Below, piece by piece: positions 44,008 through 54,005 of a stretch of 64,000 nt of DNA. Position 1 is the first letter of the stretch, and every line of letters begins with the position of its first letter. Source of the stretch: CALHVX01 sp964640725 (GTDB lineage Bacteria; Pseudomonadota; Gammaproteobacteria; Pseudomonadales; Azotimanducaceae); the NCBI GenBank assembly GCA_964640725.1, contig CAZXIJ010000004.1:1-64000 (forward strand). Reading direction: 5' to 3'. Both the position numbers and the translations under genes were made by a program. The notes beneath the pieces are model-generated. The model did no database searches. It saw only the letters and a program-made list of their open reading frames with translations, and had not been told where the DNA came from.

Positions 44008-44613
44008 CTAGTTGGTCGCAGCGGCCTCGTCCAGCACGCTGCGCAGGGCCATCAGCTCTTCGAACCGCACAATCACGCGTTCCTTGGCCCCGTTCAGCCA
44101 GGCCTGAAGCACCATGGCAGAGTCGTTCACCAGATGCCGCTGCTGTCGCACATACTTCTGCCCGGTCGTGCTCGAGTAAAACTGCACCAGCTCCGCGACT
44201 TCGCCGCTGGTGAAGTTGCGGTTGTAAAGGTCGGCGTAGGACTGCCGCAGCAGGCTCTTGCGGTCATCGAGGTCAGAGCCCAGCACGTCAAGCAGCGCCT
44301 GCCGAAATGAGTCAGAAATCGATTGGTCCAGCTCCGGGTTATCGCTGGTGAGGGACTGCGCGAACTCGTCGGCGATGACCGGCCCGAGGGACGCCGTTGT
44401 GCCCCAGACGTCCAGCAACTTGAGTAGCTGCTGGATATCGGCGTCTTTTCTGGCCTGGGCAGCCTCGTCCAGATCCTCGACAAGCACAGGCAGCAGGTTG
44501 TCTGGCACGTCGGCCCGCGCCTGCGCAGACAGCGCCGCGGCCCCCAGCACCAGGCAAATACCAGCAATCACAGCCAGCAAGGAGCGAGAAAAAGAGAGCA
44601 GCACTTTCCGCAC
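44008..44613 (-). CDS. DUF2059 domain-containing secreted protein
   Basis: 201 residues from GTG 44613, which has GGAGG eight bases upstream and so overrules the in-frame ATG at 44679. A signal peptide (LLAVIAGICLVLGAAALSAQARA) precedes a helical mature protein. The C-terminal block LYNRNFTSGEVAELVQFYSS followed by TTGQKYVRQQ is the DUF2059 signature. Function unknown. Confidence 0.82.
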   Translation of the reverse strand: MRKVLLSFSRSLLAVIAGICLVLGAAALSAQARADVPDNLLPVLVEDLDEAAQARKDADIQQLLKLLDVWGTTASLGPVIADEFAQSLTSDNPELDQSISDSFRQALLDVLGSDLDDRKSLLRQSYADLYNRNFTSGEVAELVQFYSSTTGQKYVRQQRHLVNDSAMVLQAWLNGAKERVIVRFEELMALRSVLDEAAATN

Positions 44614-44823
44614 GACGGACCTCCAGGGCGCGGTCCGTGCGCTCAGCGACAAATATCGGGCAGACGCCCCGTTCACCACACCCTAACAAGCACCTCGCGG
44701 AAGAACTGCACGGTCTTGTAGCGAAGGGCCGCACAGACTTACAAAAGAGACACAAGCTCGCAGGGCTTTACGCGACGCTCATGGCGCCTGCTGCAAGGTT
44801 CGCCCCCTGCCTTGGAGTGCCCT

Positions 44824-44997
44824 ATGCCACTGTTCCAGAAAGACCCCACCAAAAAGCTGCGCAAGTCCTACGAGCGCAAGCTCGAGGAGGCCATGCACGC
44901 CATGCACCGCGGGGACATCCGGGCCAACGCGACGCTGGTCGTCGAGGCTGAAGAGATCAAAGCCGAGATCGACCGGCTGGACGCTGCCCGCAGCTAG
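44824..44997 (+). CDS. DUF6435 family small protein
   Basis: 57 residues from ATG 44824 (MPLFQKDPTKKLRKSYERKL), preceded by GGAG. The whole sequence matches the small DUF6435 (Lacal_2735-like) type: a KDPTKKL start, MHRGDIRANATLVVEAEEI and IDRLDAA, all helical and charged. Function unknown. Possible promoter elements TTGTAG and TACAAA (18 bp apart, 44716-44745) lie upstream. Confidence 0.8.
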   Translation: MPLFQKDPTKKLRKSYERKLEEAMHAMHRGDIRANATLVVEAEEIKAEIDRLDAARS

Positions 44998-45032
44998 CGC
45001 GCGGCAGGACGGCGACAACTGCGCCCGCCGTA

Positions 45033-45551
45033 TCAACCCGCCTCAGGCGCATCATCGCGCAACGCCCGGTGCCACCAACCGACATCGTGCCAGCGTCCAA
45101 ACTTGAACCCGGCGCGCGGAAAGCGGCCGACGGCTGTAAATCCCAAACGTTCGTGAAAAGCCACGCTCGCCGCATTGGGCAGCGTGATCCCGGCGTACGC
45201 CTGAAAATAGCCTTGCTCCCGGAGCCCCGCAAGCAACACCTCGTACAGCCGCCGCCCCACCCCGCGCCGATGCTCGGCCGGCGCGGTGTAGACGGACGTC
45301 TCCGCCCCGAAACGATAGGCAGCCCGGTTCCGAAAGGCGCCGGCGTACGCGTAGCCGACCACCTGGCTCGCGGCGTCATGCGCAATCAGCCACTGGTGCT
45401 TTTTCAACGCCAGCTCAATGCGCGCCGCCATCTCGGAGACAGCGGGCACCGCGACTTCGAAGGACGTGCTGCTCGCAAGCACGCTGGGCGCATAGATCTC
45501 CCGGCAGGCCGCAGCGTCGTCGGCCGTCGCCATGCGGATTTCAAGGGTCAC
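45033..45551 (-). CDS. GNAT N-acetyltransferase, phosphinothricin acetyltransferase-like
   Basis: 172 residues. It begins with the family pattern IRMATADDAAACREIYAPSV and continues with SSTSFEVAVPAVSEMAARI. The acetyl-CoA-binding motif is APAEHRRGVGRRLYEVLL, and the later block is NAASVAFHERLGFTAVGRF. The PAT/Bar branch acetylates amino groups of small molecules such as methionine sulfoximine-type compounds. The actual substrate is unknown. Confidence 0.87.
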   Translation of the reverse strand: MTLEIRMATADDAAACREIYAPSVLASSTSFEVAVPAVSEMAARIELALKKHQWLIAHDAASQVVGYAYAGAFRNRAAYRFGAETSVYTAPAEHRRGVGRRLYEVLLAGLREQGYFQAYAGITLPNAASVAFHERLGFTAVGRFPRAGFKFGRWHDVGWWHRALRDDAPEAG

Positions 45552-45562
45552 GGGCAGACCTG

Positions 45563-46060
45563 TCAGTCTGTGACGCCGGTGATGGCCAGGAATGTGCCAT
45601 CGGAGGCCCGGGCAACCGCATGGACCTCCAGCACTGCGGCAGGCGCAATACCGCCCTTGATATGCGGAAACAGCTCGCCTTCAGCGCCGTCAAACTCTGG
45701 CTGGATATCGCCGACCGGTGCCGTGCCTTCGAAGACCGTAGTGACCCCCGCAGCGCTCAGGCTGTCGACAGTCATGCGCAGGCAGTACCACTCGCCGGGC
45801 ACCTCCGGGTAAAAGTGGTTGGCCACATTCAGCAGCTTTTGGGGGTTCGAGGTGCCGTGGGTGAAGCCATCGATCTCGTAGGTCGGCGGGTAGTAGGTAC
45901 CGCCCTGCCGGACGGTCTCGTCCCAGAGCGTCGCCTGAACCAGATGAAACACGTAAGGATGTTGCTTGTGCATAGGCTCAGTACTCTGGCAGGCCGTCAT
46001 GGCGAAGATGAGCAGGATAGTCGCCAAGGGGGCAGTCATGGCGGCACGGGAAAGTTTCAT
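45563..46060 (-). CDS. DUF952 domain-containing predicted lipoprotein
   Basis: 165 residues. The signal ends in LLIFAMTACQS, a lipobox. The mature part follows the DUF952 pattern: YVFHLVQATLWDETVRQGGT, YEIDGFTHGTSNPQKLLNVA, LRMTVDSL, and FPHIKGGIAPAAVLEVHAV. Typical DUF952 proteins are cytosolic and shorter, so a lipoprotein signal is unusual. Function unknown. It lies 11 bp upstream of the GNAT gene on the same strand. Confidence 0.75.
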   Translation of the reverse strand: MKLSRAAMTAPLATILLIFAMTACQSTEPMHKQHPYVFHLVQATLWDETVRQGGTYYPPTYEIDGFTHGTSNPQKLLNVANHFYPEVPGEWYCLRMTVDSLSAAGVTTVFEGTAPVGDIQPEFDGAEGELFPHIKGGIAPAAVLEVHAVARASDGTFLAITGVTD

Positions 46061-46119
46061 GGCAGTTCCGGGAATCGGTTGCCCTCAAGGATAAGGCGGC
46101 CGCGGGCCCAAGGGAATGC

Positions 46120-46488
46120 TCACGCCATGCCGATACCGTCGGTGCGCCGCACGGGTATGCCTTCGGGATCAAAGTCTGCAAGGCAGTATACGTTCACCCC
46201 GTAGAAATCCGGGGTCACCCGTTTGCGGTGAAAGGGATAGATGCCGCAGACGTTGCAGAAATAGTGTTCAGCAGTCAGGGTATGAAATTGGTAGCGGGAC
46301 AGCGCAGACTGGCCGTCCAGCAGGCGAAACTGGTCTTCGTGAACGCGCACCATCAGTGCATTTTTGCGTCGGCAAATCGAGCAATCACAGGTCGTGAGCT
46401 CTGCCAGGTCCGTCTCGATCTCAAAGCGTACCGCCTGGCAATGACAGCTGCCGGCATACTGCCGGAGGGAGGAAGATGATGTATCCAT
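46120..46488 (-). CDS. GFA/CENP-V domain protein
   Basis: 122 residues. Cysteine groups CHCQAVRFEIE, CDCSICRRKNALM and CNVCGIYPFHRKR are the zinc ligands of the GFA fold. It is the second GFA protein in the window; the first (25502) is of a different subgroup. Substrate unknown. Divergent from the 91-residue protein. Confidence 0.82.
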   Translation of the reverse strand: MDTSSSSLRQYAGSCHCQAVRFEIETDLAELTTCDCSICRRKNALMVRVHEDQFRLLDGQSALSRYQFHTLTAEHYFCNVCGIYPFHRKRVTPDFYGVNVYCLADFDPEGIPVRRTDGIGMA

Positions 46489-46540
46489 GGTTTGGTCCTG
46501 AAAGGTGCTTCACTCAATCCGCCGGCGACGGCCATCGCTG

Positions 46541-46816
46541 ATGTCGTCCGATGCCGACAAGCTGCTCAAGAAACACGGCAAGCTGATTCATCTGGAGGAC
46601 GCGGCTGTGCTCAGCCACGTCCAGCGCGAAGAGGACGGCTGGGTCCACAACACGCTGATGCTGAAGGGCTACGACGTACCCTTCAAGTACCAGCGCAAAA
46701 GACGCTACCGAAGCCTTGAGGGCGGCCGAGTCAACCTGACCTACTACCCGGAGCTGCTGAATATCGGCGGTCTGGACTTCGAAACCATGAAAGTCGTCCG
46801 GCTACGACGGAGCTGA
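46541..46816 (+). CDS. Small conserved hypothetical protein
   Basis: 91 residues from ATG 46541 (MSSDADKLLKKHGKLIHLED). An upstream in-frame start at 46505 is possible. Blocks WVHNTLMLKGYDVPFKYQRK and GGRVNLTYYPELLNIGGLDF look strongly conserved and recur in gammaproteobacterial hypothetical proteins. Mixed alpha/beta, basic, no signal. Function unknown; 36 bp before the SDR gene and probably cotranscribed. Confidence 0.7.
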   Translation: MSSDADKLLKKHGKLIHLEDAAVLSHVQREEDGWVHNTLMLKGYDVPFKYQRKRRYRSLEGGRVNLTYYPELLNIGGLDFETMKVVRLRRS

Positions 46817-46852
46817 CAGGCTCGCACCCGGACCAAGCAAAGGAGAAACCCG

Positions 46853-47563
46853 ATGGGCAAGCTGACAGGCAGAAGGGCACTGGTGACCGGTGCCGCATCA
46901 GGCATCGGCGCCGCAACGGCCGCCCGCTTGCGCAGCGACGGCGCTGCGGTCGTTACCAGCGACGTTGCCGCAGATGTTGACGTGCGCGGCGATGTCACCG
47001 ACCGCAGCTTCTGCCTGAATCTCGTGAACGGCGCGGCAGAGCAGCTCGGCGGGCTGGACATTCTCGTGCCCTGTGCGGGCATTACCGGGGTCACACCCCT
47101 CGAAGCACTGACGGACGAAGCCTGGGAACGTATGTTAGACATCAACTTGCACGCGGTCTTCCGAATGATTCGCGCCGCGACGCCCCACCTCAAAGCTTCG
47201 GGCAGCGGGCGCATCATCACCATTGGATCGACCCTGTCGAGATTCGGGGCCGCAGGCATGACAGCCTATGGGGCCTCGAAGCACGCGGTGCTCGGCCTCA
47301 CGCGATCCGCCGCATCGGAACTCGGTCCCCACGGCATCACCGTGAACTGCGTGCAGCCAGGTGCGATCGAGACACCCATGACCCAACCAACCTTCCAGGC
47401 TCAACCTGAGTTCGCCCGCTACTGGACCGACAAAGCCGCGCTCGGCCGGCTGGGGCAGCCGGAAGACATCGCTGACACGATCGCCTTTCTGGCCTCGGAA
47501 GACGCTCGATTCGTGAGCGGCCAGGGCTTCTTTGTCGATGGCGGCGCGATGCAGGGCCAGTAA
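46853..47563 (+). CDS. SDR-family oxidoreductase
   Basis: 236 residues with AGGAGAAACCC before the ATG. The cofactor motif is VTGAASGIGAATAARL, the catalytic residues are in ITIGSTLSRFGAAGMTAYGASKH, and the C-terminus has VSGQGFFVDGGAM. The fourth-strand motif is CAGI instead of NAG. Classical 3-oxoacyl-ACP reductase-like SDR; substrate unknown. Confidence 0.88.
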   Translation: MGKLTGRRALVTGAASGIGAATAARLRSDGAAVVTSDVAADVDVRGDVTDRSFCLNLVNGAAEQLGGLDILVPCAGITGVTPLEALTDEAWERMLDINLHAVFRMIRAATPHLKASGSGRIITIGSTLSRFGAAGMTAYGASKHAVLGLTRSAASELGPHGITVNCVQPGAIETPMTQPTFQAQPEFARYWTDKAALGRLGQPEDIADTIAFLASEDARFVSGQGFFVDGGAMQGQ

Positions 47564-47583
47564 CCTGGCTCAGCCACGCGGGC

Positions 47584-49472
<1,889 letters not shown>

Positions 49473-49902
49473 GGGCAACTCCAGGGTTTTGTGAGGACGG
49501 TCAGTCAAAAGAGGCCCTGACGCTACGCCCCTCTAAGATGATTTTTGTCAACAATGTGACACATAGAGCCGCGCCGCAACGGATCCTGCCCATCAAGCTG
49601 TAAACAAAATGACCTACGTGCCCGCCGCTTTCGTCCCGTCCTCAGTGGGCGCTAAACCCGCGGTGGGCACCACGTACCGGCGGCGCATACGCCCTATCAA
49701 CGGAGAACACGCGTAGGGGTCGATGTTGAGGCCGCCGACACCGACCAGGCCACGGTCGCGAGTCGCCGCGAAGCCTTCTGGAAGCTCACAGATCAGGCTC
49801 ACATCAATCATCAAAGTCTCCGGCGCACAGGCTCACACGACTTTACCCTCGGACACGGAGGTCTCAGAGTCCGAGGCTCCCCCGCCGAAAAGGAACGCGC
49901 TG
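49473..49902. other. Intergenic region between haloperoxidase-like gene and cupin
   Basis: 430 bp without a convincing gene. It is less GC-rich around 49535-49615. On the minus strand TTGACA occurs at about 49547-49552, a candidate -35 for the haloperoxidase-like gene, but no good -10 follows at 17 bp. A 66-codon minus frame (49614-49814) has no recognisable features. Confidence 0.4.
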
Positions 49903-50331
49903 ATGAGCGAGCATGGCCCCATTGATCTGAGCCGCACGCCGGTTCACCTGCCGTCGATTGCTGACGATGCGCCACCGGCGCAGGCGCTGCCGTGGTTCGC
50001 CTTCGATGAGCCATCTTTTGGCAAGTACGTGCAAGAGCACTGCAGCGCAGCGTCACCGGGACGTTTGCTGATGGTCGAAACCTCGCCCAGCGACTGGCCA
50101 AGCTGGGAGCGGCATACAGAGGGCGACGAGATCGTGATCATCGTCGAGGGCACCGGCACTTTTCACCAGAGGTTCGGCGATGAAACGCACAGCTCGCCCT
50201 TTGTCGCCGGCGATACCTTCATCAATCCGCGGGGCGTCTGGCACACCGCCGATGTCACCTCGCCCATGCGCGCGATCTACCTGACCCCCTGCCCTGGCAC
50301 GGAACACGAGCCTCGGAACCAGCCCGGCTAG
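49903..50331 (+). CDS. Cupin-domain protein
   Basis: 142 residues from ATG 49903, with AAGGAAC upstream. The cupin barrel has WERHTEGDEIVIIVEGTGTF (motif 1, with His and Glu metal ligands) and FINPRGVWHTADV (motif 2, with the His ligand). The N-terminal 40 residues are an extension. It resembles small metal-binding cupins of unassigned function. It lies 44 bp before tetR; the TetR operator sits between them, so the cupin is probably outside the TetR transcript. Confidence 0.8.
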   Translation: MSEHGPIDLSRTPVHLPSIADDAPPAQALPWFAFDEPSFGKYVQEHCSAASPGRLLMVETSPSDWPSWERHTEGDEIVIIVEGTGTFHQRFGDETHSSPFVAGDTFINPRGVWHTADVTSPMRAIYLTPCPGTEHEPRNQPG

Positions 50332-50350
50332 GAGCGGCGTTTGCATGCAT

Positions 50351-50368
50351 ACATACATGTCTGTATGT
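50351..50368. promoter_or_regulatory. TetR operator and promoter
   Basis: ACATACA-TGTC-TGTATGT is a perfect 7-bp inverted repeat with a 4-bp centre, typical for TetR-family operators. TTGCAT (50341-50346) and TATGTT (50364-50369), 17 bp apart, form a plausible promoter overlapped by the palindrome. Transcription would start near 50376, the first base of the tetR ATG. Only TTTTGTC separates the palindrome from the ATG, with no ribosome-binding site. Confidence 0.7.
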
Positions 50369-50375
50369 TTTTGTC

Positions 50376-50990
50376 ATGACGCCCGACGCGATCCCCGCTC
50401 GCAACCAGAACGATGCTCGCAGCGATGCCACCCGCGCGCGGTTGATCGAGGCCACCGTCAGCGCGCTGACGGAGCGCGGCTACAGCAACACCACCGGCGT
50501 CGAGGTCTGCCGCCGGGCGGGGCTGACCCGGGGCGCCCTCAACCATCACTTTCCCGAGTTCGCCGGGCTCCTGATTGCGACCCTGGAAACACTCTATGGT
50601 CAGCTGCTGGCGCGCAGCTCAGACAGCACCGGGGGACCACTGGAGCGGGTCGTGGCGGATGCTCACCTGCGCGTCAGCCAGCCTCAGTTCAAGGCGGTGA
50701 TCGAGCTATGGCTGGCCTCGCGCAATGACGCCGAGCTGGGCGCCCGGCTGGCCGAGGCCATCGCGAAAGGCTCTGCCCGCTTTTCTCCGGCAATGGTTCT
50801 GGCCGGACAGCAGGCGCAATCGGCAACACCCGCCTTCGAAGCCGCGTACCGCACCATCGTCGAGGCCCTCATCGGCATCGGGCTCGGGCGCGCCACCGGC
50901 AACGGCCAGCCCATGGCCCACGAACCCATGGTGCTTCAGGTGTTAACGGACCTGGCACGCGAGCAAGACCAGCAACAGCAAACCACCTAG
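50376..50990 (+). CDS. TetR/AcrR family transcriptional regulator
   Basis: 204 residues. The N-terminal helix-turn-helix is RARLIEATVSALTERGYSNT, TGVEVCRRAGLTRGALNHHF; the ligand-binding C-domain is helical. The start lies seven bases after a perfect operator palindrome, which indicates autorepression. The acetylene-hydratase-like gene begins 10 bp after the stop, so this regulator most likely controls its own operon with that enzyme. Inducer unknown. Confidence 0.9.
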   Translation: MTPDAIPARNQNDARSDATRARLIEATVSALTERGYSNTTGVEVCRRAGLTRGALNHHFPEFAGLLIATLETLYGQLLARSSDSTGGPLERVVADAHLRVSQPQFKAVIELWLASRNDAELGARLAEAIAKGSARFSPAMVLAGQQAQSATPAFEAAYRTIVEALIGIGLGRATGNGQPMAHEPMVLQVLTDLAREQDQQQQTT

Positions 50991-51000
50991 GGGGCACTCC

Positions 51001-53211
51001 ATGACGAGCAAGGCCAGCCAACACAGCTACTCCGTGTGCACAATCTGCGACATCGGCTGCCAGCTCCGGGCAGAAACCGAGAACGGCAAGCTCAAGCGCA
51101 TGATCGCGCACGACAACCCCGCCCTCGCCCGCAACGTCTGCTACAAGGGCACGGCCGCGCCGCACGTGCACAACCACGCTGATCGGTTGCGCAAGCCGCT
51201 CAAGCGCGTCGGCGAGCGCGGGGCCGACCAGTGGGAAGAAATCTCATACGAGCAGGCCATGGACGAAATCGCCGAGCGCTTGCAGGGGGTCGTGGAGCGC
51301 TACGGCCCGGAAGCGCTGGCCGTTTCGACCTCCGGCTGGAACACGCAAACGACCCACAGCATGGACCGCCGTTTCATGAACGCGCTCGGCACCCCCAACT
51401 ACATCAGCGGCGTGTCCCTCTGTGCGGGCAACACCGCAGCAGTCAACAAGCTGACCTACGGCTGGTTTCCCTTTGCCGACATCCCCAACTCCAAGTGCAT
51501 CGTGCTGTTCGGACACAACCCGCGAAAGCACAGCTGGACGCCGATCTACAACATGATCAACGCCGCCAAGGCCCGCGGCGCCAAGGTGATCGTCATGGAT
51601 CCGCGAGTGTCAGACCAGGCCGAGACTGCTGACCTGCACCTGCGGCTCCGCGCCGGCACTGACGCGGCTCTGTGCCTGGGCTGGCTGAACGTCATCATTA
51701 ACGAAAAGCTCTACGACGCGGACTTTGTCGCCAACTACACCGTGGGCTTCGAAGCGCTCTGCGAACGCGTCGCGCAATACCCCCTCGAGCGCGTCAGCGA
51801 GATCACAGGCGTCGACGCGACGCTGATCGCAGAAGCTGCGCGGCTCTACGCCACCGCCGACAGCGCCTGCATTCCCTGGACGCCCATCACGGACATGCAG
51901 GTTTCCTCGACCTCGGCGATCCGGCTGCAAGGCATCCTGCGCGCGCTCACCGGCAACATCGATGTGCCCGGCGGCGAGGTGCTGGGCGGCTTCGATCCGA
52001 ACTACATCCCTGAGTCGCAGCTCGGTATGCACGAATCGCTCAGCGCCGAGCAAAAAGCCAAACAGCTCGGGGCGGACCAGCATCCGGTCTACACCTATCG
52101 CGCTCAGGAGATGCTGCACGAGCACACTGAGCGCGTGTGGGGCTACGGCTACGCCGACATCGTCATGGGCTGTTACATGGCGAACCCCAGCGCGACCTTC
52201 CGGGCCATGGCAACAGAGCAGCCCTACCCGGTGAAGGCCTTTTTCGTGCTCGGCAACAACGCACTCATGAGCTACCCCAATCAGCACCAGATTCACCAGG
52301 GGCTGATGAACCAGGAGCTGATCGTCGCCCACGAGATCTTCATGACGCCGACGGCGATGCTCGCCGACTACGTGCTGCCAGGGGATGTCTTCAGCGAGCG
52401 CAACCACCTTGCGGACTCCTGGAACTGGAAGCTGGGCCTGACGCTCTCGCAGAAAGCCGTGGAGCCACCGGAGGAAGCCACAAGCACCTACGAGTTCTGG
52501 CACGACCTGGCGCACCGTATGGGCTTTGCCGACCTCTTTCCCTGGAACAACATCGAAGAGGTGCTCGACTACCGGCTGTCTCCCAGCGGCAAGACCTTTG
52601 ATGAGTTTGCTGCAGAGACCTACATGCACGTGCCGGCCCCGGAGTACCGCAAATACCGCAAAACCGGCTTCGCGACGCCGTCCGGCAAGGTCGAGCTGTC
52701 ATCCAGCGTGCTCGAAGAGCTGGGGTTTGACCCCCTGCCCTACTACCGCGAAGGGCCAGCGGTGAGCGACGAGTACCCGTATTCGGTGTTCACCGGTGTA
52801 CGAGAAGACGCCTTCTTTCAGACCGGCCAGCGTCAGGTCAAAGTGCTGCGCGATCGGTCACCGACCCCAAAACTGTTTATGCATCCCAGCGACGGGATCC
52901 GGGAGGGCATTGCCGACAACGACTGGGTCAAGCTGCAAACTGCCACCGGAGAAGTCATTGCCAAGGTACTGCTGCAGGAAAGCATGAAAGAAGGTCACAT
53001 CCGCGTGCCCCATGGCTGGTGGTATCCGGAGCTACGCGACTCGGCCAAGCTGGCTGGCGCTTTTATCAGCAGCGACGCGGTGCTTTGCCCTGACACGCCG
53101 GCGGATCTGGATCACGAGCAGGGTATCCCTCATTTCAAAGGGTTTCCCGCGCGCATCGTCAGGCTGGCCGAGCCGCCGGCCGGCCTGTCTGAACAAGTGC
53201 TGACGGGCTAG
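51001..53211 (+). CDS. Acetylene hydratase-like molybdopterin enzyme
   Basis: 736 residues, close to the roughly 730 of Pelobacter acetylene hydratase (AHy). The [4Fe-4S] ligands are C13, C16, C20 and C47 (CTICDIGC, NVCYKG). D17 sits beside the cluster as catalytic Asp13 does in AHy. The metal ligand is C141 (SGVSLCAGNTAAVN), and residue 142 is Ala, where AHy has Ile142. Blocks such as ANPSATFRAMATEQPYPVKA, LADYVLPGD and TPSGKVELSSS resemble AHy throughout. There is no Tat signal, so it is cytosolic. AHy is a tungsten enzyme adding water to acetylene without net redox; here hydration of acetylene or another unsaturated substrate is inferred. A general DMSO-reductase-family oxidoreductase is the alternative. 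Confidence 0.85.
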   Translation: MTSKASQHSYSVCTICDIGCQLRAETENGKLKRMIAHDNPALARNVCYKGTAAPHVHNHADRLRKPLKRVGERGADQWEEISYEQAMDEIAERLQGVVERYGPEALAVSTSGWNTQTTHSMDRRFMNALGTPNYISGVSLCAGNTAAVNKLTYGWFPFADIPNSKCIVLFGHNPRKHSWTPIYNMINAAKARGAKVIVMDPRVSDQAETADLHLRLRAGTDAALCLGWLNVIINEKLYDADFVANYTVGFEALCERVAQYPLERVSEITGVDATLIAEAARLYATADSACIPWTPITDMQVSSTSAIRLQGILRALTGNIDVPGGEVLGGFDPNYIPESQLGMHESLSAEQKAKQLGADQHPVYTYRAQEMLHEHTERVWGYGYADIVMGCYMANPSATFRAMATEQPYPVKAFFVLGNNALMSYPNQHQIHQGLMNQELIVAHEIFMTPTAMLADYVLPGDVFSERNHLADSWNWKLGLTLSQKAVEPPEEATSTYEFWHDLAHRMGFADLFPWNNIEEVLDYRLSPSGKTFDEFAAETYMHVPAPEYRKYRKTGFATPSGKVELSSSVLEELGFDPLPYYREGPAVSDEYPYSVFTGVREDAFFQTGQRQVKVLRDRSPTPKLFMHPSDGIREGIADNDWVKLQTATGEVIAKVLLQESMKEGHIRVPHGWWYPELRDSAKLAGAFISSDAVLCPDTPADLDHEQGIPHFKGFPARIVRLAEPPAGLSEQVLTG

Positions 53212-53216
53212 CTAAG

Positions 53217-53387
53217 ATGGCAAGGTTACGAGAATGGCTGGGGGATGCTCAGCAGCGCGCCATGACGCACCTGGTCAATCGCAGCTGCAAACGGGATCCC
53301 GGACCGGGCGATCGCCTGGCTGGATGGCTGCTCGCCCGGCTGATCGGCGAAGTGCCCGATGATCCGGAGCTCAATCACCCGGAGTAA
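53217..53387 (+). CDS. Small protein (56 residues) downstream of the acetylene hydratase-like gene
   Basis: An ATG at 53217, five bases after the preceding stop, opens a 57-codon frame ending TAA 53387. The protein begins MARLREWLGDAQQRAM, is helical and basic in the first half, and has an acidic tail (EVPDDPELNHPE). A CKRDPGPGDRLAGWLLARL stretch could be an amphipathic helix. No RBS is needed if translation is coupled. No family is recognised. Placement suggests an accessory factor for the enzyme, but this is inference. Confidence 0.5.
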   Translation: MARLREWLGDAQQRAMTHLVNRSCKRDPGPGDRLAGWLLARLIGEVPDDPELNHPE

Positions 53388-53394
53388 CCTGCGC

Positions 53395-53605
53395 CTAACG
53401 CTGCCACAGGCCGTGATCGACGCCGCCGGCAATGTAGATCGCGAAGGAACCGTAGCCGGTCAGCTCAAGCGGTGGATGTGCCAGTTCAGCCCCGGCCTCA
53501 ACAGCAGCAGCAACGGCTGCTTCCAGATCGGCCACCAGCCAGTACGGGCGCACACACAATGCCTCGTCCGGCCGCATTCGTCCGCGGATCCCGACAAGGC
53601 CGCCA
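53395..53605 (-). CDS. VOC-family (glyoxalase-like) protein, C-terminal fragment at gap
   Basis: Open frame from the gap edge to the stop at 53395, about 69 codons. The sequence GGLVGIRGRMRPDEA, PYWLVADLEAAVAAAVEAGA, LAHPPLELTGYGSFAIYIAG and GVDHGLWQR is the C-terminal half of a VOC (glyoxalase/bleomycin-resistance) domain. The N-terminus is lost in the assembly gap. Tail to tail with the 56-residue ORF. Confidence 0.75.
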
Positions 53606-53705
53606 NNNNNNNNNNNNNNNNNNNNNNNNNNNNNNNNNNNNNNNNNNNNNNNNNNNNNNNNNNNNNNNNNNNNNNNNNNNNNNNNNNNNNNNNNNNNNNN
53701 NNNNN
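53606..53705. other. Assembly gap (100 N)
   Basis: Exactly 100 N. Unlike the other two gaps, no shared repeat is visible in the flanks. It separates a VOC fragment from a membrane-protein fragment; one or more genes may be missing. Confidence 0.99.
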
Positions 53706-53912
53706 GCGGTCCAGGGCCGCGTTGTGCCCGCCGACCGCCTGCGCCAGAACCAGGAAGGCACCCACACTCACAGCCGCGGCGATGAGCGCTGGAGGCTGCC
53801 AGGCGCGCCTGAAGGCCGAGGCGATCAGAAAAGCGCCAAGGAGCGCGAAGAGCACCGCCCGGTGTCGCGGCAAAGGCTTCGCCCGTAGCCGGCGCGGCCA
53901 GCCAGGCTTCAT
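53706..53912 (-). CDS. Membrane protein, N-terminal fragment at gap
   Basis: From ATG 53912 (MKPGWPRRLRAKPLPRHRAV), an open frame runs into the gap. Two hydrophobic segments are visible (VLFALLGAFLIASAF and ALIAAAVSVGAFLVLAQAVG). The basic N-terminus fits the positive-inside rule. An upstream in-frame start at 53960 is possible. No family is recognised. Confidence 0.45.
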
Positions 53913-54005
53913 CAACGGTATCGGCAAGCGCGGCGTCCGCTTTGAAGCCGCCCGCGGCATCGGCGCGGCCCGATAGATTTCATCGTGTTCCTCGCATTCG
54001 GGAAG

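Noticed and set aside
49614..49814. 66-codon minus-strand frame before the cupin gene
   Set aside because: No ribosome-binding site, no recognisable pattern and no operon context; cannot be supported.
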